Assembly: GCA_003278225.1 (NCBI GenBank)
Contig: QCGC01000011.1
Coordinates: forward strand, 1 to 41,027
Reading direction: 5' to 3'
From: Prochlorococcus sp. AG-363-P01
Lineage (GTDB): Bacteria > Cyanobacteriota > Cyanobacteriia > PCC-6307 > Cyanobiaceae
Length of the DNA: 41,027 nucleotides
Within the stretch, counting starts at the first letter, position 1; each line of letters starts with the position of its first letter. Below are positions 1 to 11,319 of this stretch, piece by piece. Below the pieces are notes generated by a model. That model was given only the letters and a program-made list of their open reading frames with translations. It made no database searches and was not told the origin of the DNA. The translations under genes were made by a program, and so were the position numbers.

Positions 1-387
1 TTTAATTGGCATGCGCATGCCTCCATGCAGGACTACAGGTTGATTTACACTTAGAAGAATCAGAGTTGTTAGTGGATAAATAGGAGATGTTCGGCTACGG
101 CCATCGAAAGGCATCCCAAAACAAATTGGACGACGTTGTTTCTCTTTAGATTGCAATTTAGGACCTAATTCTAAGTAGGCATCAATCATGCCAGCAAGTT
201 CTTCTGGCTCAGGACGCCGAATCCTATGAGCCATCATGAATGCCCCGATTTGTGTAGGAGTCGCTTTTGCTGTAATCTTCAGTTTTAAAGCTATCGCCGA
301 CTCTTCACGACTCATTCCGCGACTGGTTTTCTCACCACTGCCAATTTTGCGGAGTAAGTTTTTGAATGTCTCTTTGTTTTTAATCAC
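1..387 (-). CDS. TrpD2-like glycosyl/phosphoribosyl transferase family protein, N-terminal part (runs off the left edge)
   Basis: The minus strand from a GTG at 387 stays open for 129 codons to the window edge, so the C-terminal part is missing. Visible segments are GSGEKTSRGMSREES (about residues 12-26), TPTQIGAFMMAHRIRRP, a DAYLELGP segment and VVLHGGMRMP at the edge. This is the N-terminal pattern of the anthranilate phosphoribosyltransferase superfamily, in the TrpD2/YbiB-type branch rather than true TrpD: the cyanobacterial 'anthranilate phosphoribosyltransferase family' protein. A stop codon lies three codons upstream in frame, so the GTG is the only reasonable start; AGGA lies about 20 bases upstream. 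True enzymatic function of this branch is unsettled, and tryptophan synthesis should not be assumed. It diverges from cobA. Confident on family, not on role. Confidence 0.75.
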   Translation of the reverse strand, partial: MIKNKETFKNLLRKIGSGEKTSRGMSREESAIALKLKITAKATPTQIGAFMMAHRIRRPEPEELAGMIDAYLELGPKLQSKEKQRRPICFGMPFDGRSRTSPIYPLTTLILLSVNQPVVLHGGMRMPIK

Positions 388-936
388 TGGACATCAATAA
401 AATTTTTCCTGATGTTTTGATACATATTTAAAACATATAAATAATTTTAGCTAATGGTAATTACATAGCTTTTCTGCATTGACATATATCTATCAATTTT
501 TGGATGATCAATAAGTATACTTTTTCGTTTTAACATTGTCACCCAACCTCTCCAAACCATCTAAGAGAATCTAATTTGAGCATCTCCAAGACATTTTTGA
601 TGGCAAGCAAATCTCTTTCTAACGTTTTGGGGATTGTTTTAAATTGTCTGCTTCTCTTTTATGAGCAGCACTAATAGATTTTTTGGAAGTCTTGAATGTC
701 TTCTATACTTTTTGAGCTCATGAATTAATCAATTTTTATCCTAGACTTTTACTTCATCATCTTCACTTGCGATTGGTCCGTGTCCGTTGTTACGGAATGA
801 AAACCTTGATCACTATTTTCAGCTTTTTACTTTTCCGTTAAATTGTACAAAGGTTTTGGAACATGATAATAGTCACATTGTTGTTTAATGTTGACTTCCT
901 TGCCATTTGTTTTGTTGCTCTTTTGGGAGTTTAGCC
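388..936. other. Long spacer with short decayed-looking frames
   Basis: No convincing gene is seen in these 549 bases. On the minus strand there are three consecutive short frames: one with an ATG at 721 that stops at 671, one from about 702 to 619, and one open from 658 to a stop at 539-541. The last reads like protein (TLERDLLAIKNVLEMLKLD near its middle) but lacks an ATG or GTG at its beginning. A perfect hairpin TCCGT-TGTT-ACGGA sits at 783-796. The region must also carry the divergent promoters of the TrpD2-like gene and cobA. I found no GTA-N8-TAC NtcA site by eye. A gene relic is inference. Confidence 0.4.
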
Positions 937-1716
937 GTGACAGAATCTCACATTGGGACGGTTTATCTAGTGGGAGCTGGTCCTGGAGATCCAAATTTGT
1001 TGACAGTGAAGGCTCAGCGCTTGTTGATGGAATGTGATGCACTGGTTTATGACTCTTTAGTGCCTAAAGAACTTCTTGATTTAGTTGTTGACTCATGTGA
1101 ATGTAAGTTTGTTGGCAAGAGACGAGGCCATCACTCGCTGCCTCAGAAAAAAATAAATTCTATTCTTGTTGAAATGGCACGTCGACATTCTTGTGTTGTT
1201 CGACTTAAGGGCGGTGATCCGTTTTTGTTTGGACGTGGAGCAGAAGAGGCTGCTTATTTAGATAGTCATGGGATATCGGTGGAAGTTGTTCCTGGAATTA
1301 CAGCAGGTATTGCAGTCCCTGCATATGTGGGAATTCCAGTAACACACCGTCTTGCTGGATCATCAATTACTTTTGTGACAGGCCATGAGGAGAAGGATAA
1401 AAGGCGACCCATTGTTAATTGGAGAGCTCTAGCCAAGGCAAGTGATGGCTTAGTGATTTATATGGGAGTTCATAATCTTGAATATATTGTTGATGAGTTA
1501 GTTGCTGGTGGTTTGAATCCGTCGACTTCTGCTGCAATTATTCAGCAGGGAACAGTTGTTGGTCAACGTTTCATTAAAGCTCCTTTGAAACAGCTTGTTA
1601 AGGAGGTAGATAATTTAGAATTTATTTCGCCATCTATCATCCTGATTGGAGAAGTAGTCGATTTTCAGACTCAGGCATGCTCTCCTGAGCCGGCAAACGT
1701 TACTATGCCAATATAG
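937..1716 (+). CDS. cobA: Uroporphyrinogen-III C-methyltransferase
   Basis: Methylates uroporphyrinogen III twice with S-adenosylmethionine to give precorrin-2, the branch point to siroheme (sulfite and nitrite reductases) and cobalamin. The tetrapyrrole methylase signatures are present: VYLVGAGPGDP near residues 8-18, VRLKGGDPFLFGRG near 88-101 and PGITAGIAVPAYVGIPVTHR near 117-136. Length is about 259 aa, typical of the single-domain SUMT, with no fused CysG or HemD domain. The start chosen is the GTG at 937, because GGGAG at 925-929 sits seven bases upstream and homologues begin a few residues before the GAGPGDP loop; the frame is also open to a TTG at 907. It converges on pabC with a 7-base gap. 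Confidence 0.9.
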   Translation: MTESHIGTVYLVGAGPGDPNLLTVKAQRLLMECDALVYDSLVPKELLDLVVDSCECKFVGKRRGHHSLPQKKINSILVEMARRHSCVVRLKGGDPFLFGRGAEEAAYLDSHGISVEVVPGITAGIAVPAYVGIPVTHRLAGSSITFVTGHEEKDKRRPIVNWRALAKASDGLVIYMGVHNLEYIVDELVAGGLNPSTSAAIIQQGTVVGQRFIKAPLKQLVKEVDNLEFISPSIILIGEVVDFQTQACSPEPANVTMPI

Positions 1717-1723
1717 CTTGTAC

Positions 1724-2575
1724 TTAATAGCTGCAGTTGGCATCAATTAATGAAAGCCAGAAACTTTTTGGATCAGGAAATATATTTAGGGAATATTGAT
1801 TCAAAGTATGGATTGGATGACAGCCAAGACTATTGATCAGTAGCCATTCATCTCCTTCTTCAGGAATATTGTCTATTCTTGCTTCTTTTACTTTACCAGA
1901 ATTTATACCTTGTTGTCTCATTACTCCTAGTAGACAGCCACTTTGGGAGCGCGGAGTTAGCCATTTGTTTTGACGGTGTACTAAGAGATTTGCAGTTGTG
2001 CTACAACATATTTCTCCGCTATGACTTAGTAATAATGCCTCATCAAATCCAGCAAGATTTGCTTCAAGTCTTGCTTTTACAGATTGACTATAATCAAATG
2101 TTTTGCAATGATTCAATTTGCTATATGGATTACGCCTTTCATCTTGACTAATTATTGAAGAAAGACATTCAAAAGATGGTTCTCCTGAGCTTATTTCTAG
2201 CCAAAAGCGATGCTGTAATTGGCTTATTATTGTTTTGGATAGGTCAATACCTCGACTAAGATTATTACCTCTACTCCAATTAAGTCGTAGGACACCATTT
2301 TTATTTTCTAAAGAGCTACGTGAGATGCCTTCTGCAATTAGTGGATGCAAGTATTCTTCTGAGGGTGGTGCATTCATTTTTAAAATAGATGCTCCCTTTT
2401 GCATTCGATTTAAGTGACTTGTAAGTAGTTTTGGAACTCCTTTGTATATGAGAATAGTTTCAAAAAGTCCATCTCCTAGAGTTAATCCCCGATCACATAT
2501 AGGTATTGATAGTTTTTCTGTGGATCCCCATGTGCCATCAATCCAGCCAATTGAGTTGTTACTAATTTTAGTCAT
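1724..2575 (-). CDS. pabC: Aminodeoxychorismate lyase, class IV PLP aminotransferase fold
   Basis: Converts 4-amino-4-deoxychorismate to p-aminobenzoate and pyruvate for folate synthesis. The class IV PLP fold shows in CDRGLTLGDGLFETI (about residues 27-41), the candidate Schiff-base lysine in LNHCKTFDY (about residue 157), and the FDEALLLSHSGEICCSTTANL segment split around residue 180. About 283 aa, close to family length. The start is the ATG at 2575, whose bases overlap the pabB TGA as ATGA; a longer frame to 2608 would run inside pabB. It is the last gene of the pyrG-queE-queC-pabB-pabC row. A branched-chain or D-amino-acid aminotransferase cannot be excluded from fold alone, but coupling to pabB makes PabC much more likely. 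Confidence 0.85.
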   Translation of the reverse strand: MTKISNNSIGWIDGTWGSTEKLSIPICDRGLTLGDGLFETILIYKGVPKLLTSHLNRMQKGASILKMNAPPSEEYLHPLIAEGISRSSLENKNGVLRLNWSRGNNLSRGIDLSKTIISQLQHRFWLEISSGEPSFECLSSIISQDERRNPYSKLNHCKTFDYSQSVKARLEANLAGFDEALLLSHSGEICCSTTANLLVHRQNKWLTPRSQSGCLLGVMRQQGINSGKVKEARIDNIPEEGDEWLLINSLGCHPIHTLNQYSLNIFPDPKSFWLSLIDANCSY

Positions 2576-3897
2576 GTCAATGCCTCTAGAACTGGCATCA
2601 GTTTCCAATTTAGCTCTTCAGCTTCGCTTTTGGAGTTTGAATCAGCTACAATTCCGCATCCCGCATTGGCACGAAGAGTTTTGCCTTTCAGCAATACAGA
2701 TCTAATCAGAATATTGCTATCGAATGTGCCGTTCCAGTTGATATTAATCATTGATCCACAGTATGGCCCTCGTGCAATGGCTTCTAATTCATATAGACGT
2801 TGACAGGCTCTTAATTTAGGTGCGCCACTTATTGATCCACCTGGCCATGAGGCTTCTAGAAGATCAACCCATGTTTTAGATGGATGTAAGCGTCCTTTGA
2901 TAATAGAAGTTAGATGGTGTACTTTTGGATAGCTCTCCAATCCAACTAATTGAGGGACGGTTATAGAACCTGGTTTACATACTCGTCCTAAATCATTACG
3001 TAGTAAGTCGACAATCATTACATTTTCTGCTCTATCTTTTGCACTACATACAAGATCAATTGCCATATCTGCATCTTGCTTTGGATCTGCAAGACGAGGT
3101 CTTGTGCCTTTGATTGGTCTTGTTTCGACTTCACCTGTTGCTAGTACTTTTAAAAAACGTTCAGGTGAGGTTGATATTATTGCTTCATTACTAGCCTTGC
3201 CTGCGCCGACGATCATTCCTGCAAAAGGTGCTGGGGAAGAGCCTCGAAGACGCTTGAATAGATCAATAGCTAGTACGTTATTAGGTAGAGTTGTTCTACA
3301 ACACGTAGTCAAATTTGCTTGAAAAATATCTCCGCTTGCAATTAAGTTTTTTATATATTCAACATTTGCTGAATAATTTATTTCTTTAGGAAGCCATTCC
3401 CAGGAATCTATAGGGATTCCATTCAAATCCTCTCGCTTACTTGCTTGTGAAATGTTTTTCATTGGTATTTTTTCGAGCCAGGATGCAAATTTTTGAAAAC
3501 GATTTTTATTACATCCTTCTATCCATAGTTGCTGTTTTTCCAGGTCAAACTTAAGGATTGGATCATGTGACGCGATCCAAAGAGTTGCCATATCATCAGC
3601 TCGCCATGAATTAAATGGTTCTGTCCATGCAGCAGCTTCATAGCTGAGCCAACCAGTCCAGTGTCCAGGTGTTAAACCTCTTAGAGCTTGAAATGGGTTA
3701 GTGGCTGCTTCACTTCCGGGAAGTCCACGACAGCAGATTTGTTCGATTGGATCTATTGCCATTGTTACCCACCTTCCAATCTTGCTTCCATCGCCATCAA
3801 GCCAAACAAAACCTTTTTCTCCCCAGTGCTCAATCAATTCTTGGGCTACTATTAAGGGCTCCTGCCATCGACACAGTTGGCGATTAGGCGTTTTCAC
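2572..3897 (-). CDS. pabB: Aminodeoxychorismate synthase component I (p-aminobenzoate synthase)
   Basis: Makes 4-amino-4-deoxychorismate from chorismate using ammonia supplied by a separate PabA/TrpG glutaminase, which is not in this window. The chorismate-binding domain fills the C-terminal half: PIKGTRPR near residue 260, [20 protein letters not shown] near 285-305, [12 protein letters not shown] and a final CGIVADS with the SEAEELNWK tail. The lysine in PIKGT is the known PabB signature; anthranilate synthase TrpE has alanine there, so this decides against TrpE. 441 aa. It starts with GTG at 3897, overlapping the queC TGA by four bases (GTGA), and ends overlapping pabC by four bases, implying translational coupling in both directions. 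Confidence 0.9.
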   Translation of the reverse strand: MKTPNRQLCRWQEPLIVAQELIEHWGEKGFVWLDGDGSKIGRWVTMAIDPIEQICCRGLPGSEAATNPFQALRGLTPGHWTGWLSYEAAAWTEPFNSWRADDMATLWIASHDPILKFDLEKQQLWIEGCNKNRFQKFASWLEKIPMKNISQASKREDLNGIPIDSWEWLPKEINYSANVEYIKNLIASGDIFQANLTTCCRTTLPNNVLAIDLFKRLRGSSPAPFAGMIVGAGKASNEAIISTSPERFLKVLATGEVETRPIKGTRPRLADPKQDADMAIDLVCSAKDRAENVMIVDLLRNDLGRVCKPGSITVPQLVGLESYPKVHHLTSIIKGRLHPSKTWVDLLEASWPGGSISGAPKLRACQRLYELEAIARGPYCGSMININWNGTFDSNILIRSVLLKGKTLRANAGCGIVADSNSKSEAEELNWKLMPVLEALT

Positions 3898-4574
3898 GAA
3901 CCTCCTCTATTACATAGATCTAAGCGTCCTGCTTGTGATAAGGCTGCATTACGAATACGACAACTATCACATAGTCCACAGGCGACTTTTTCTCCGTTGT
4001 AGCAACTCCATGTTTTTTCTATAGGGATATTTAATCTCAAAGCTTCTTCAACAATTTGTAATTTTTCCCAATTAATTAGAGGAGCCCATAGCTTGATACC
4101 ATTTCCCTCTCGGCCAGCTTTGCTTGCAAGATTTGCGAGTGTTTGATACGCAGTTAGATAATCAGGCCTACAGTCTGGGTACCCTGAGTAGTCCATAGCA
4201 TTAATTCCCAATGCGACTTGGCTAGCTCCACGAGCTTCAGCTAAGCTAAGTCCAATTGCAATAAAAACGGTATTTCTGCCAGGGACATAAGTATTTGGGA
4301 TTACTCCTTTAATAACACCTGTTTTAGGTATTGATTGTTGGAGATCGGTGAGAGATGAGCCTCCCCAACTCGCTAAGTTTATGTTGAGTATTTGATGCTC
4401 AGGAAGATTTAAGTGGTCTGCGATATCGCGGGCTGCTTGTAATTCACGTTGATGGCGTTGACCATAGTCGAAGGATAGGCCGATTACTTTTTGCCCTGCT
4501 TCTTGTGCCATTGCAACTACTGTTGCAGAGTCTAAGCCTCCTGAAAGAAGAGCAATTGTTGTGTCTGAATTCAT
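3894..4574 (-). CDS. queC: 7-cyano-7-deazaguanine synthase (preQ0 synthase)
   Basis: Converts 7-carboxy-7-deazaguanine to preQ0 with ATP and ammonia on the way to queuosine in tRNA. The PP-loop ATP motif SGGLDS is at residues 11-16. A four-cysteine zinc site lies at C191, C199, C202 and C205 (within [15 protein letters not shown]). At 226 aa it has normal length for the family. ATG start at 4574 with GAG about five bases upstream. It follows queE by 14 bases and overlaps pabB by four. The pairing with queE makes the assignment firm. Confidence 0.95.
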   Translation of the reverse strand: MNSDTTIALLSGGLDSATVVAMAQEAGQKVIGLSFDYGQRHQRELQAARDIADHLNLPEHQILNINLASWGGSSLTDLQQSIPKTGVIKGVIPNTYVPGRNTVFIAIGLSLAEARGASQVALGINAMDYSGYPDCRPDYLTAYQTLANLASKAGREGNGIKLWAPLINWEKLQIVEEALRLNIPIEKTWSCYNGEKVACGLCDSCRIRNAALSQAGRLDLCNRGGS

Positions 4575-4589
4575 AGTAACTCTTTTTAT

Positions 4590-5224
4590 TTATAGGATTC
4601 CAAGCCACTTATGAGTTTGCATACTTAACCTCCATTGCGAATTACGTTTGACGTATTCAAAGGCTAATTTTTGGCCTTCTGTATTTTGCCAACCGGGTTG
4701 CAAAAATAATAGAGGCTTTTTAAAACTTCTAGTTTTTTTTGCGACTTTTTCGGCAAAAATTAAATCTTCTTTTTCATGAACGACTACTTTTAACTCTTTG
4801 CATGCTTTTAGAAGATCTAAACGTGGTGGAGCATGTCGTTTTGGAGAGAGACTGATCCAGTCAGGATTTCCCGTAATAGGATCAACTCCACTAGTTTCTA
4901 GATGTATTGAAATAGGTGTCCTGTTTTGCTGTTTTGTGACTTTTCTGATTTCATCACAAAGAGGAGATAGGTTGTGATGTAATGGCTCTCCTCCAGTTAT
5001 GACTACGAAGGCTGCCCCATTGGACCTAGCTTTAGCTACTTCTTTCGAGAGATTGACGATACTTTCTTGTGGGGACTCATTCTCAGACCAGGAATTTTTG
5101 GTATCACACCATGAACAGCGAACATTACAACTAGCTAGTCTAATAAAGAAGGCACTGCGGCCAGCATGTGCTCCTTCTCCTTGAAGAGAGTGGAATCGCT
5201 CCACTACAGGTAGTGTGGAAACCA

Positions 5225-5225
<1 letters not shown>
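4590..5225 (-). CDS. queE: 7-carboxy-7-deazaguanine synthase, radical SAM
   Basis: Radical SAM enzyme that contracts 6-carboxy-tetrahydropterin to 7-carboxy-7-deazaguanine. The [4Fe-4S]-binding CX3CX2C motif is at C33, C37 and C40 (CNVRCSWCD), preceded by the typical SLQGEGAHAGRSAFFIR start, and VVITGGEP follows at roughly residues 75-82. 211 aa, usual for QueE. The ATG at 5225 overlaps the TAA of pyrG by one base (TAATG), so translation is likely coupled. QueD and FolE, which make the pterin substrate, are not in the window. Confidence 0.93.
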
Positions 5226-6892
<1,667 letters not shown>

Positions 6893-7025
6893 TTATTTCT
6901 TGGTGATTCTTTAAATTACCTTGTTCATGTCTAAGGCCAACTAAATTATCAGCTTTCTTTGTGACTAGTAAATTAAAGCGTTGATACTTAGCTTTTTATC
7001 TTAGTTGGATCAAAATATTTTGACT

Positions 7026-8843
7026 TTATTCGGGCTCTATCCAGGTGCTTGATACATGGAGTTCTTTGAGCTGGTGGTTTGAGGCACTACCAGGAGCTTC
7101 TGTCATTAAGCAACGAGCTTGTTGGTTTTTTGGAAAGGCAATTGTATCTCTGATCGAATTTTCTCCTGAAAGCAACATGACAATTCTGTCTAAGCCAAAA
7201 GCCAGTCCACCATGAGGGGGCGCACCCATCTCTAAAGCATCAAGAAGAAAACCAAATTGTTCTTGGGTTTCTTTAGAGGATAGTCCAACGGCTTTTAGTA
7301 CTTCTTTTTGTAAGTCGGGGTTGTGGATGCGTAATGACCCGCCACCAATTTCTAGACCATTTAAAACAAGGTCATAGGCCTGAGCATGTGCTTGAGGTAA
7401 TTTCCCTTTCCATTGATGTTGCTCACCTATGTCTCCTGGGTGTGGTGCACAAAAGGGATGGTGTAGAGCTTCAAGTCTTTTTTCTTCTGCGTTAAATTCA
7501 AACATTGGGAAATCAATTACCCAAAGAAAATTCCAATTTTCATTCTCTTCAGTATTTGGAACTAGATTTAATTGTTTGGCTAGGAACTGTCTGACTCGAT
7601 CTAGTGCTCTATTTACTATGTCAGTCTGCCCTGCCCCAAAAAGAATAAGATCACCCGGCTCGGCTCTAGTTTGTTTCAGAAGTTTAGTTTTTTGGTCATT
7701 ATTGAGGTTGTCTTTGATTGCTCCAATCGTGTCAATTTCATCTTCGCTTCGCACCCTAATAAATGCAAGTCCTCCTGCTCCTGCTTTTTGAGCTTCGTTG
7801 AAAACATCTCCTCCTGGCTTAATGCGGACGTTGCTAATAGTATTGTTTCCATTCTTCACCGTGAGGCATTTCACTGACCCACCAGAAGCTATAGCTCCTG
7901 AGAAAACTTTAAACCCGACATCTTTAACGATTTCACTGACATCAGTCAGCTCCATTGCATAGCGGGTATCGGGTCTGTCGGTTCCAAAACGGTACATTGC
8001 TTCATCCCAGGTCAACCTTGGAAATGGCAATTTGAGATCTATTTTTTTGACCCTTTTCCAAATTGCTGCGATCAGCTTTTCATTGAGTTCAAGAATTTCT
8101 TCTTGAGTCATAAAGCTCATTTCTATATCTAATTGCGTGAATTCAGGTTGCCTGTCTGAACGGAGATCTTCATCACGAAAGCACCTTGCTATTTGGTAAT
8201 ACCGCTCTAGCCCTCCCACCATTAATAATTGTTTGAATAGTTGTGGGGATTGTGGGAGGGCAAACCATTCTCCTCCACATACTCTGGATGGAACAAGATA
8301 GTCACGTGCTCCCTCAGGTGTAGATCGGGTCAAAATAGGAGTTTCTACTTCAATAAAACCTTCGCTTTCTAGAAAATGTCGAGCAGCTTGAATTGTGGTA
8401 TGTCGTAAACGCAAATTTTTATTCATACGTTCGCGACGTAGGTCTAAGTAACGATGTTTGAGTCGAAGATCTTCTCGTACAGGCTCTTCATCATGTATTG
8501 AAACTGTGAATGGTAAGTTCCCTTTTACAGGGTTGAGAATTTTTAGTCCATTAGCCAGTACTTCTATTTCACCTGTATTGAGTTTTTCATTGATTGCTTC
8601 AGGAGGACGAGACCTGACTGTTCCTGTGACTTGCAGAACGGTTTCGTTTCTAAGGGTTTCAGCTGTAGAAAATAAATCTTTTCCTTGATCAGGATCCACT
8701 GTGATTTGAATTGTGCCGCTCCAATCTCTGAGGTCTATAAAAATTACCCCTCCATGATCGCGACAGCGATCAACCCAGCCGCAAATTTGAATTAGAGAGT
8801 CGATGTGCTTGGTGCGCAGTTCACCACAGCCATTGCTGCGCAT
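7026..8843 (-). CDS. aspS: Aspartyl-tRNA synthetase
   Basis: Class II synthetase charging tRNA with aspartate. An N-terminal OB-fold anticodon-binding domain ([16 protein letters not shown] near residues 30-45) is followed by the class II core: [16 protein letters not shown], the [18 protein letters not shown] motif 2 region and [13 protein letters not shown] motif 3 near residue 548. The bacterial-type GAD insertion is present. I chose the ATG at 8843 ([10 protein letters not shown]), which matches the usual start and gives 605 aa. The frame is open farther, to 8954, but that would overlap the end of gcvT; a GTG at 8879 is a second option. No strong Shine-Dalgarno sequence precedes either. 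Whether it is discriminating or also charges tRNA-Asn depends on gatCAB/asnS elsewhere. Confidence 0.94.
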   Translation of the reverse strand: MRSNGCGELRTKHIDSLIQICGWVDRCRDHGGVIFIDLRDWSGTIQITVDPDQGKDLFSTAETLRNETVLQVTGTVRSRPPEAINEKLNTGEIEVLANGLKILNPVKGNLPFTVSIHDEEPVREDLRLKHRYLDLRRERMNKNLRLRHTTIQAARHFLESEGFIEVETPILTRSTPEGARDYLVPSRVCGGEWFALPQSPQLFKQLLMVGGLERYYQIARCFRDEDLRSDRQPEFTQLDIEMSFMTQEEILELNEKLIAAIWKRVKKIDLKLPFPRLTWDEAMYRFGTDRPDTRYAMELTDVSEIVKDVGFKVFSGAIASGGSVKCLTVKNGNNTISNVRIKPGGDVFNEAQKAGAGGLAFIRVRSEDEIDTIGAIKDNLNNDQKTKLLKQTRAEPGDLILFGAGQTDIVNRALDRVRQFLAKQLNLVPNTEENENWNFLWVIDFPMFEFNAEEKRLEALHHPFCAPHPGDIGEQHQWKGKLPQAHAQAYDLVLNGLEIGGGSLRIHNPDLQKEVLKAVGLSSKETQEQFGFLLDALEMGAPPHGGLAFGLDRIVMLLSGENSIRDTIAFPKNQQARCLMTEAPGSASNHQLKELHVSSTWIEPE

Positions 8844-8907
8844 GGGAGAAGAATTCTTTTGACGAATGGAGTTTCCCACAGAAGGGTCTGGCTTGTTGCT
8901 TTCCAAG

Positions 8908-10041
8908 TTAATTATTAGTTCTCGTGAGTTCTTTGATAAATGCTTTTTTAACAACAGTTGCTGGATATTGCTTATTACGGATTTCTACGAGCAGTTTGTT
9001 TCCAATCTTGGAACATTCAACGGGCACATAAGCCAGCGCAATTGCTTCATTTAAAGATGGTGACCATGTGCCACTTGTGATTTTCCCTATGGGCTTATTT
9101 TCATGAACAACTGGATATCCCGCACGGGCAATTGCTCGACCTTCTAGCTTTAAACCAATCAATCGCCGATTAATTCCTTCTTTTGCTTGCTTTTCAAGAA
9201 CATCTCTACCAATAAAGTTTGAGGGCATTTCCAGGTGAACAAGCCAACCCAATCCAGCTTCAAATGGTGTGGTTTCTACGTTCATATCATTCCCATAAAG
9301 ATGCATACCTGCTTCCAGACGAAGAGTATTTCTAGCACCTAATCCACAAGGCATGACGCCTTGATTGATTAGCTTTTTCCAGAGTAATTGTCCTGCCTCA
9401 GCAGTTAAAAGAAGTTCGAAGCCATCCTCACCTGTATAACCTGTTCTGGCTATAAAAACAGAACCTGCAGCTTGTTGAAGCTCTTTGCTGTTGAGCTGGA
9501 TTTGACGATGACCAAAACTTGGTAGATTTTTTAGAGATACATCAAAATGACTCTCAAGAATTTCTTGAGTTTTTGGTCCTTGAACAGCTAATAGCACTCC
9601 ATTTTTTTTTGCATCTGTAATTTGAATACCTTTCTGGTGGAGATGTTTTTGCAACCAATTGATATCATTTGAATAACAGGCTGCATTGATTACAACTAGA
9701 ACTTTTCCTTCTTTCTCATTATTTGTTCCTAAGTCATAAATAATTAGATCATCAATAATTCCTCCTTTTTCATTAAGAAGTAAGGTATAACAAGCTTCTT
9801 GAGGCCCAATTCTATTTAAATCAGTGGGCACAAGTGCTTGCAGAGCATTTTTAGGATTTTTGCCTTTTATTTGTAGTACTCCCATGTGAGAAATATCAAA
9901 TACACCTGCAGACTGTCTGACTGCGAGATGCTCATTGACCAGTCCAGAAAATTGAATTGGCATTTCCCAACCTGCAAATGGGCTCATTTTGCAGTTTTTT
10001 TGAATGCAGAGCTGATATAGAGGGGTTCGTTTGAGTGTCAT
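8908..10041 (-). CDS. gcvT: Glycine cleavage system T protein (aminomethyltransferase)
   Basis: Transfers the aminomethyl carbon from lipoyl-GcvH to tetrahydrofolate, forming methylene-THF and releasing ammonia. Recognised by the start [29 protein letters not shown] near residue 45, [28 protein letters not shown] near residue 200, and [13 protein letters not shown]. The C-terminal barrel domain is complete. 377 aa. ATG at 10041. It sits about 22 kb from gcvH and gcvP in this window, so the glycine cleavage genes are split. No glycine riboswitch is recognisable in the 118-base spacer upstream. Confidence 0.95.
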   Translation of the reverse strand: MTLKRTPLYQLCIQKNCKMSPFAGWEMPIQFSGLVNEHLAVRQSAGVFDISHMGVLQIKGKNPKNALQALVPTDLNRIGPQEACYTLLLNEKGGIIDDLIIYDLGTNNEKEGKVLVVINAACYSNDINWLQKHLHQKGIQITDAKKNGVLLAVQGPKTQEILESHFDVSLKNLPSFGHRQIQLNSKELQQAAGSVFIARTGYTGEDGFELLLTAEAGQLLWKKLINQGVMPCGLGARNTLRLEAGMHLYGNDMNVETTPFEAGLGWLVHLEMPSNFIGRDVLEKQAKEGINRRLIGLKLEGRAIARAGYPVVHENKPIGKITSGTWSPSLNEAIALAYVPVECSKIGNKLLVEIRNKQYPATVVKKAFIKELTRTNN

Positions 10042-10159
10042 CTTGATAATGCTGACTTGTCAGTTTGAGAATTAAAAATGGAAGGAAAGAAGGAATTTTT
10101 TGATTTGCATGGCTTAATTTAAAAACTCTCATTAATGTGGGTTACTTCGGGGATTTTTG

Positions 10160-10396
10160 GTGTCCACGAAAGAATCTTGCAAAAATTGTCAGCTGTGTCT
10201 TTCCTGTCAGGGTTCTGCCGGGTACTGGTGTCGATTGCGAAAGATCAAGGTTCATTCTGATATAGCACTTTTCGTTGTTTGTCATCATTGGACAAAAAGA
10301 GAACCTACTTTGCCAAAGGTAGAACCAAAAAATACTGAAGTTTTTATGGAGAGGCAGCTAGAGATCAGTCGAGCACTTACTCCTATTGAGAATTAA
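10160..10396 (+). CDS. Small cysteine-rich protein, candidate metal or Fe-S binder
   Basis: Not a family I can name. 78 aa from the GTG at 10160 (a TTG at 10157 is directly before it); GGGGA at 10149-10153 lies six bases upstream. Cysteines fall at residues 7, 10, 13, 16, 24 and 41, the first four as a CX2CX2CX2C run, and C41 is followed by HH, giving a plausible zinc or iron-sulfur site. The C-terminal half is charged and has no membrane segment. It is divergent from gcvT and converges on speB. The coding call rests on the ordered cysteines, the Shine-Dalgarno-like sequence and the fit between neighbours. Confidence 0.7.
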   Translation: MSTKESCKNCQLCLSCQGSAGYWCRLRKIKVHSDIALFVVCHHWTKREPTLPKVEPKNTEVFMERQLEISRALTPIEN

Positions 10397-10419
10397 AACC
10401 TAAAAAATTCGTTTGAGGC

Positions 10420-11319
10420 TTAGGACGATTCGTGGAGAAGCATTATTAAGCTTCTTGTAACTTTTGCAGCGTGAACGCTACTAACACCAGTCGGGTCAAG
10501 TTGTGGTGATAATTCAACGATGTCAGTACCTATGAGCTGATGTTTTTTGAGCACATCAATTATTGATGCAAAGTCTTCCCAAAAAAAACCTCCTGGCTCA
10601 GGGGTTCCAGTTCCAGGCATTACGCTTGGATCAAACCAGTCGAGATCAACTGTTAAGTAAATGGGTTTTCCTAAATGGGGCATTAATGCTGTTTCCAGAA
10701 AAGTTGCCGCTTGACCTTTTGGATGAGGTACAAACCTTTTATTTTTTTGGAGTTCTCTAAACTCTTCTCGAGTGCCACTTCGAATTCCTATTTGAAAAAG
10801 TTTTTTAGTGGGGAGAACTTCTAAGCAGCGTCGCATTGCACAAGCATGGCTATGCCTGCTTCCTAACCACTCGTCACGTAGGTCAGCATGAGCATCAAGT
10901 TGTATGAGTATTAAATCAGGTTGCTCATCAACAATGGCTTGAACTGCACCTGTACTAATTGAATGTTCTCCTCCAAGAATTAGTGGTTTCAAACCATGCT
11001 TTAGTAATAGGTTTGTGGCTTGATTGACTTTCTCTATAACAGGCTCTGGAGCTCCTAATGGAATTTCTAAAGAGCCAAAATCAGTAAAAGCAAGTTCTTC
11101 AAGATCAAGATTTAATTGCGGACAATATGTTTCAAGACTGCTGCTTACTTCTCTAATTGCTGATGGACCAAAGCGAGTCCCTGGCCTGAAGGATGTAGTC
11201 CCATCATATGGGACTCCAAAAATTCCAACTTTGCAATTTTCGATTGAGCGCTTGGCCCCCAAAAAAATGCTGCCTTCACCATTGAAAGATCCAAAGTTGT
11301 ACTGATGCTTTCTATTCAT
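10420..11319 (-). CDS. speB: Agmatinase-type ureohydrolase
   Basis: Manganese-dependent ureohydrolase releasing urea from agmatine or a related guanidine. Metal ligands are visible in GGEHSIS (about residues 112-118), DAHADL (about 142-147) and [20 protein letters not shown] (about 224-243). The last motif fits agmatinases rather than arginases. 299 aa. The ATG at 11319 overlaps the speE stop codon as ATGA, so the pair is translationally coupled. With aminopropyltransferase encoded just upstream, both putrescine-first and aminopropylagmatine-first routes to spermidine remain possible; sequence alone does not choose. Confidence 0.88.
   Translation of the reverse strand: MNRKHQYNFGSFNGEGSIFLGAKRSIENCKVGIFGVPYDGTTSFRPGTRFGPSAIREVSSSLETYCPQLNLDLEELAFTDFGSLEIPLGAPEPVIEKVNQATNLLLKHGLKPLILGGEHSISTGAVQAIVDEQPDLILIQLDAHADLRDEWLGSRHSHACAMRRCLEVLPTKKLFQIGIRSGTREEFRELQKNKRFVPHPKGQAATFLETALMPHLGKPIYLTVDLDWFDPSVMPGTGTPEPGGFFWEDFASIIDVLKKHQLIGTDIVELSPQLDPTGVSSVHAAKVTRSLIMLLHESS

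Noticed and set aside
601-675. ATG frame MASKSLSNVLG... on the plus strand in the first spacer
   Set aside because: Only 24 codons, no ribosome site, and opposite to the decayed minus-strand frames.
388-936. NtcA binding site for cobA or the TrpD2-like gene
   Set aside because: No GTA-N8-TAC match found by eye; GTATAC near 515 has no spacer.
827-1042. Minus-strand ORF of 71 codons overlapping the cobA start
   Set aside because: It overlaps cobA in antisense for over 100 bases and has an unremarkable polar composition; the part outside cobA is low-quality spacer.
2572-3897. Anthranilate synthase component I (TrpE) instead of PabB
   Set aside because: PIKGT lysine is the PabB signature, and the gene overlaps pabC.
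7429-7791. Plus-strand 120-codon ORF inside aspS
   Set aside because: Antisense shadow of a full-length, motif-complete synthetase; Ser/Arg-rich composition typical of a reversed frame.
10042-10159. Possible glycine riboswitch upstream of gcvT
   Set aside because: The spacer is only 118 bases, is shared with a divergent gene, and shows no paired aptamer core.
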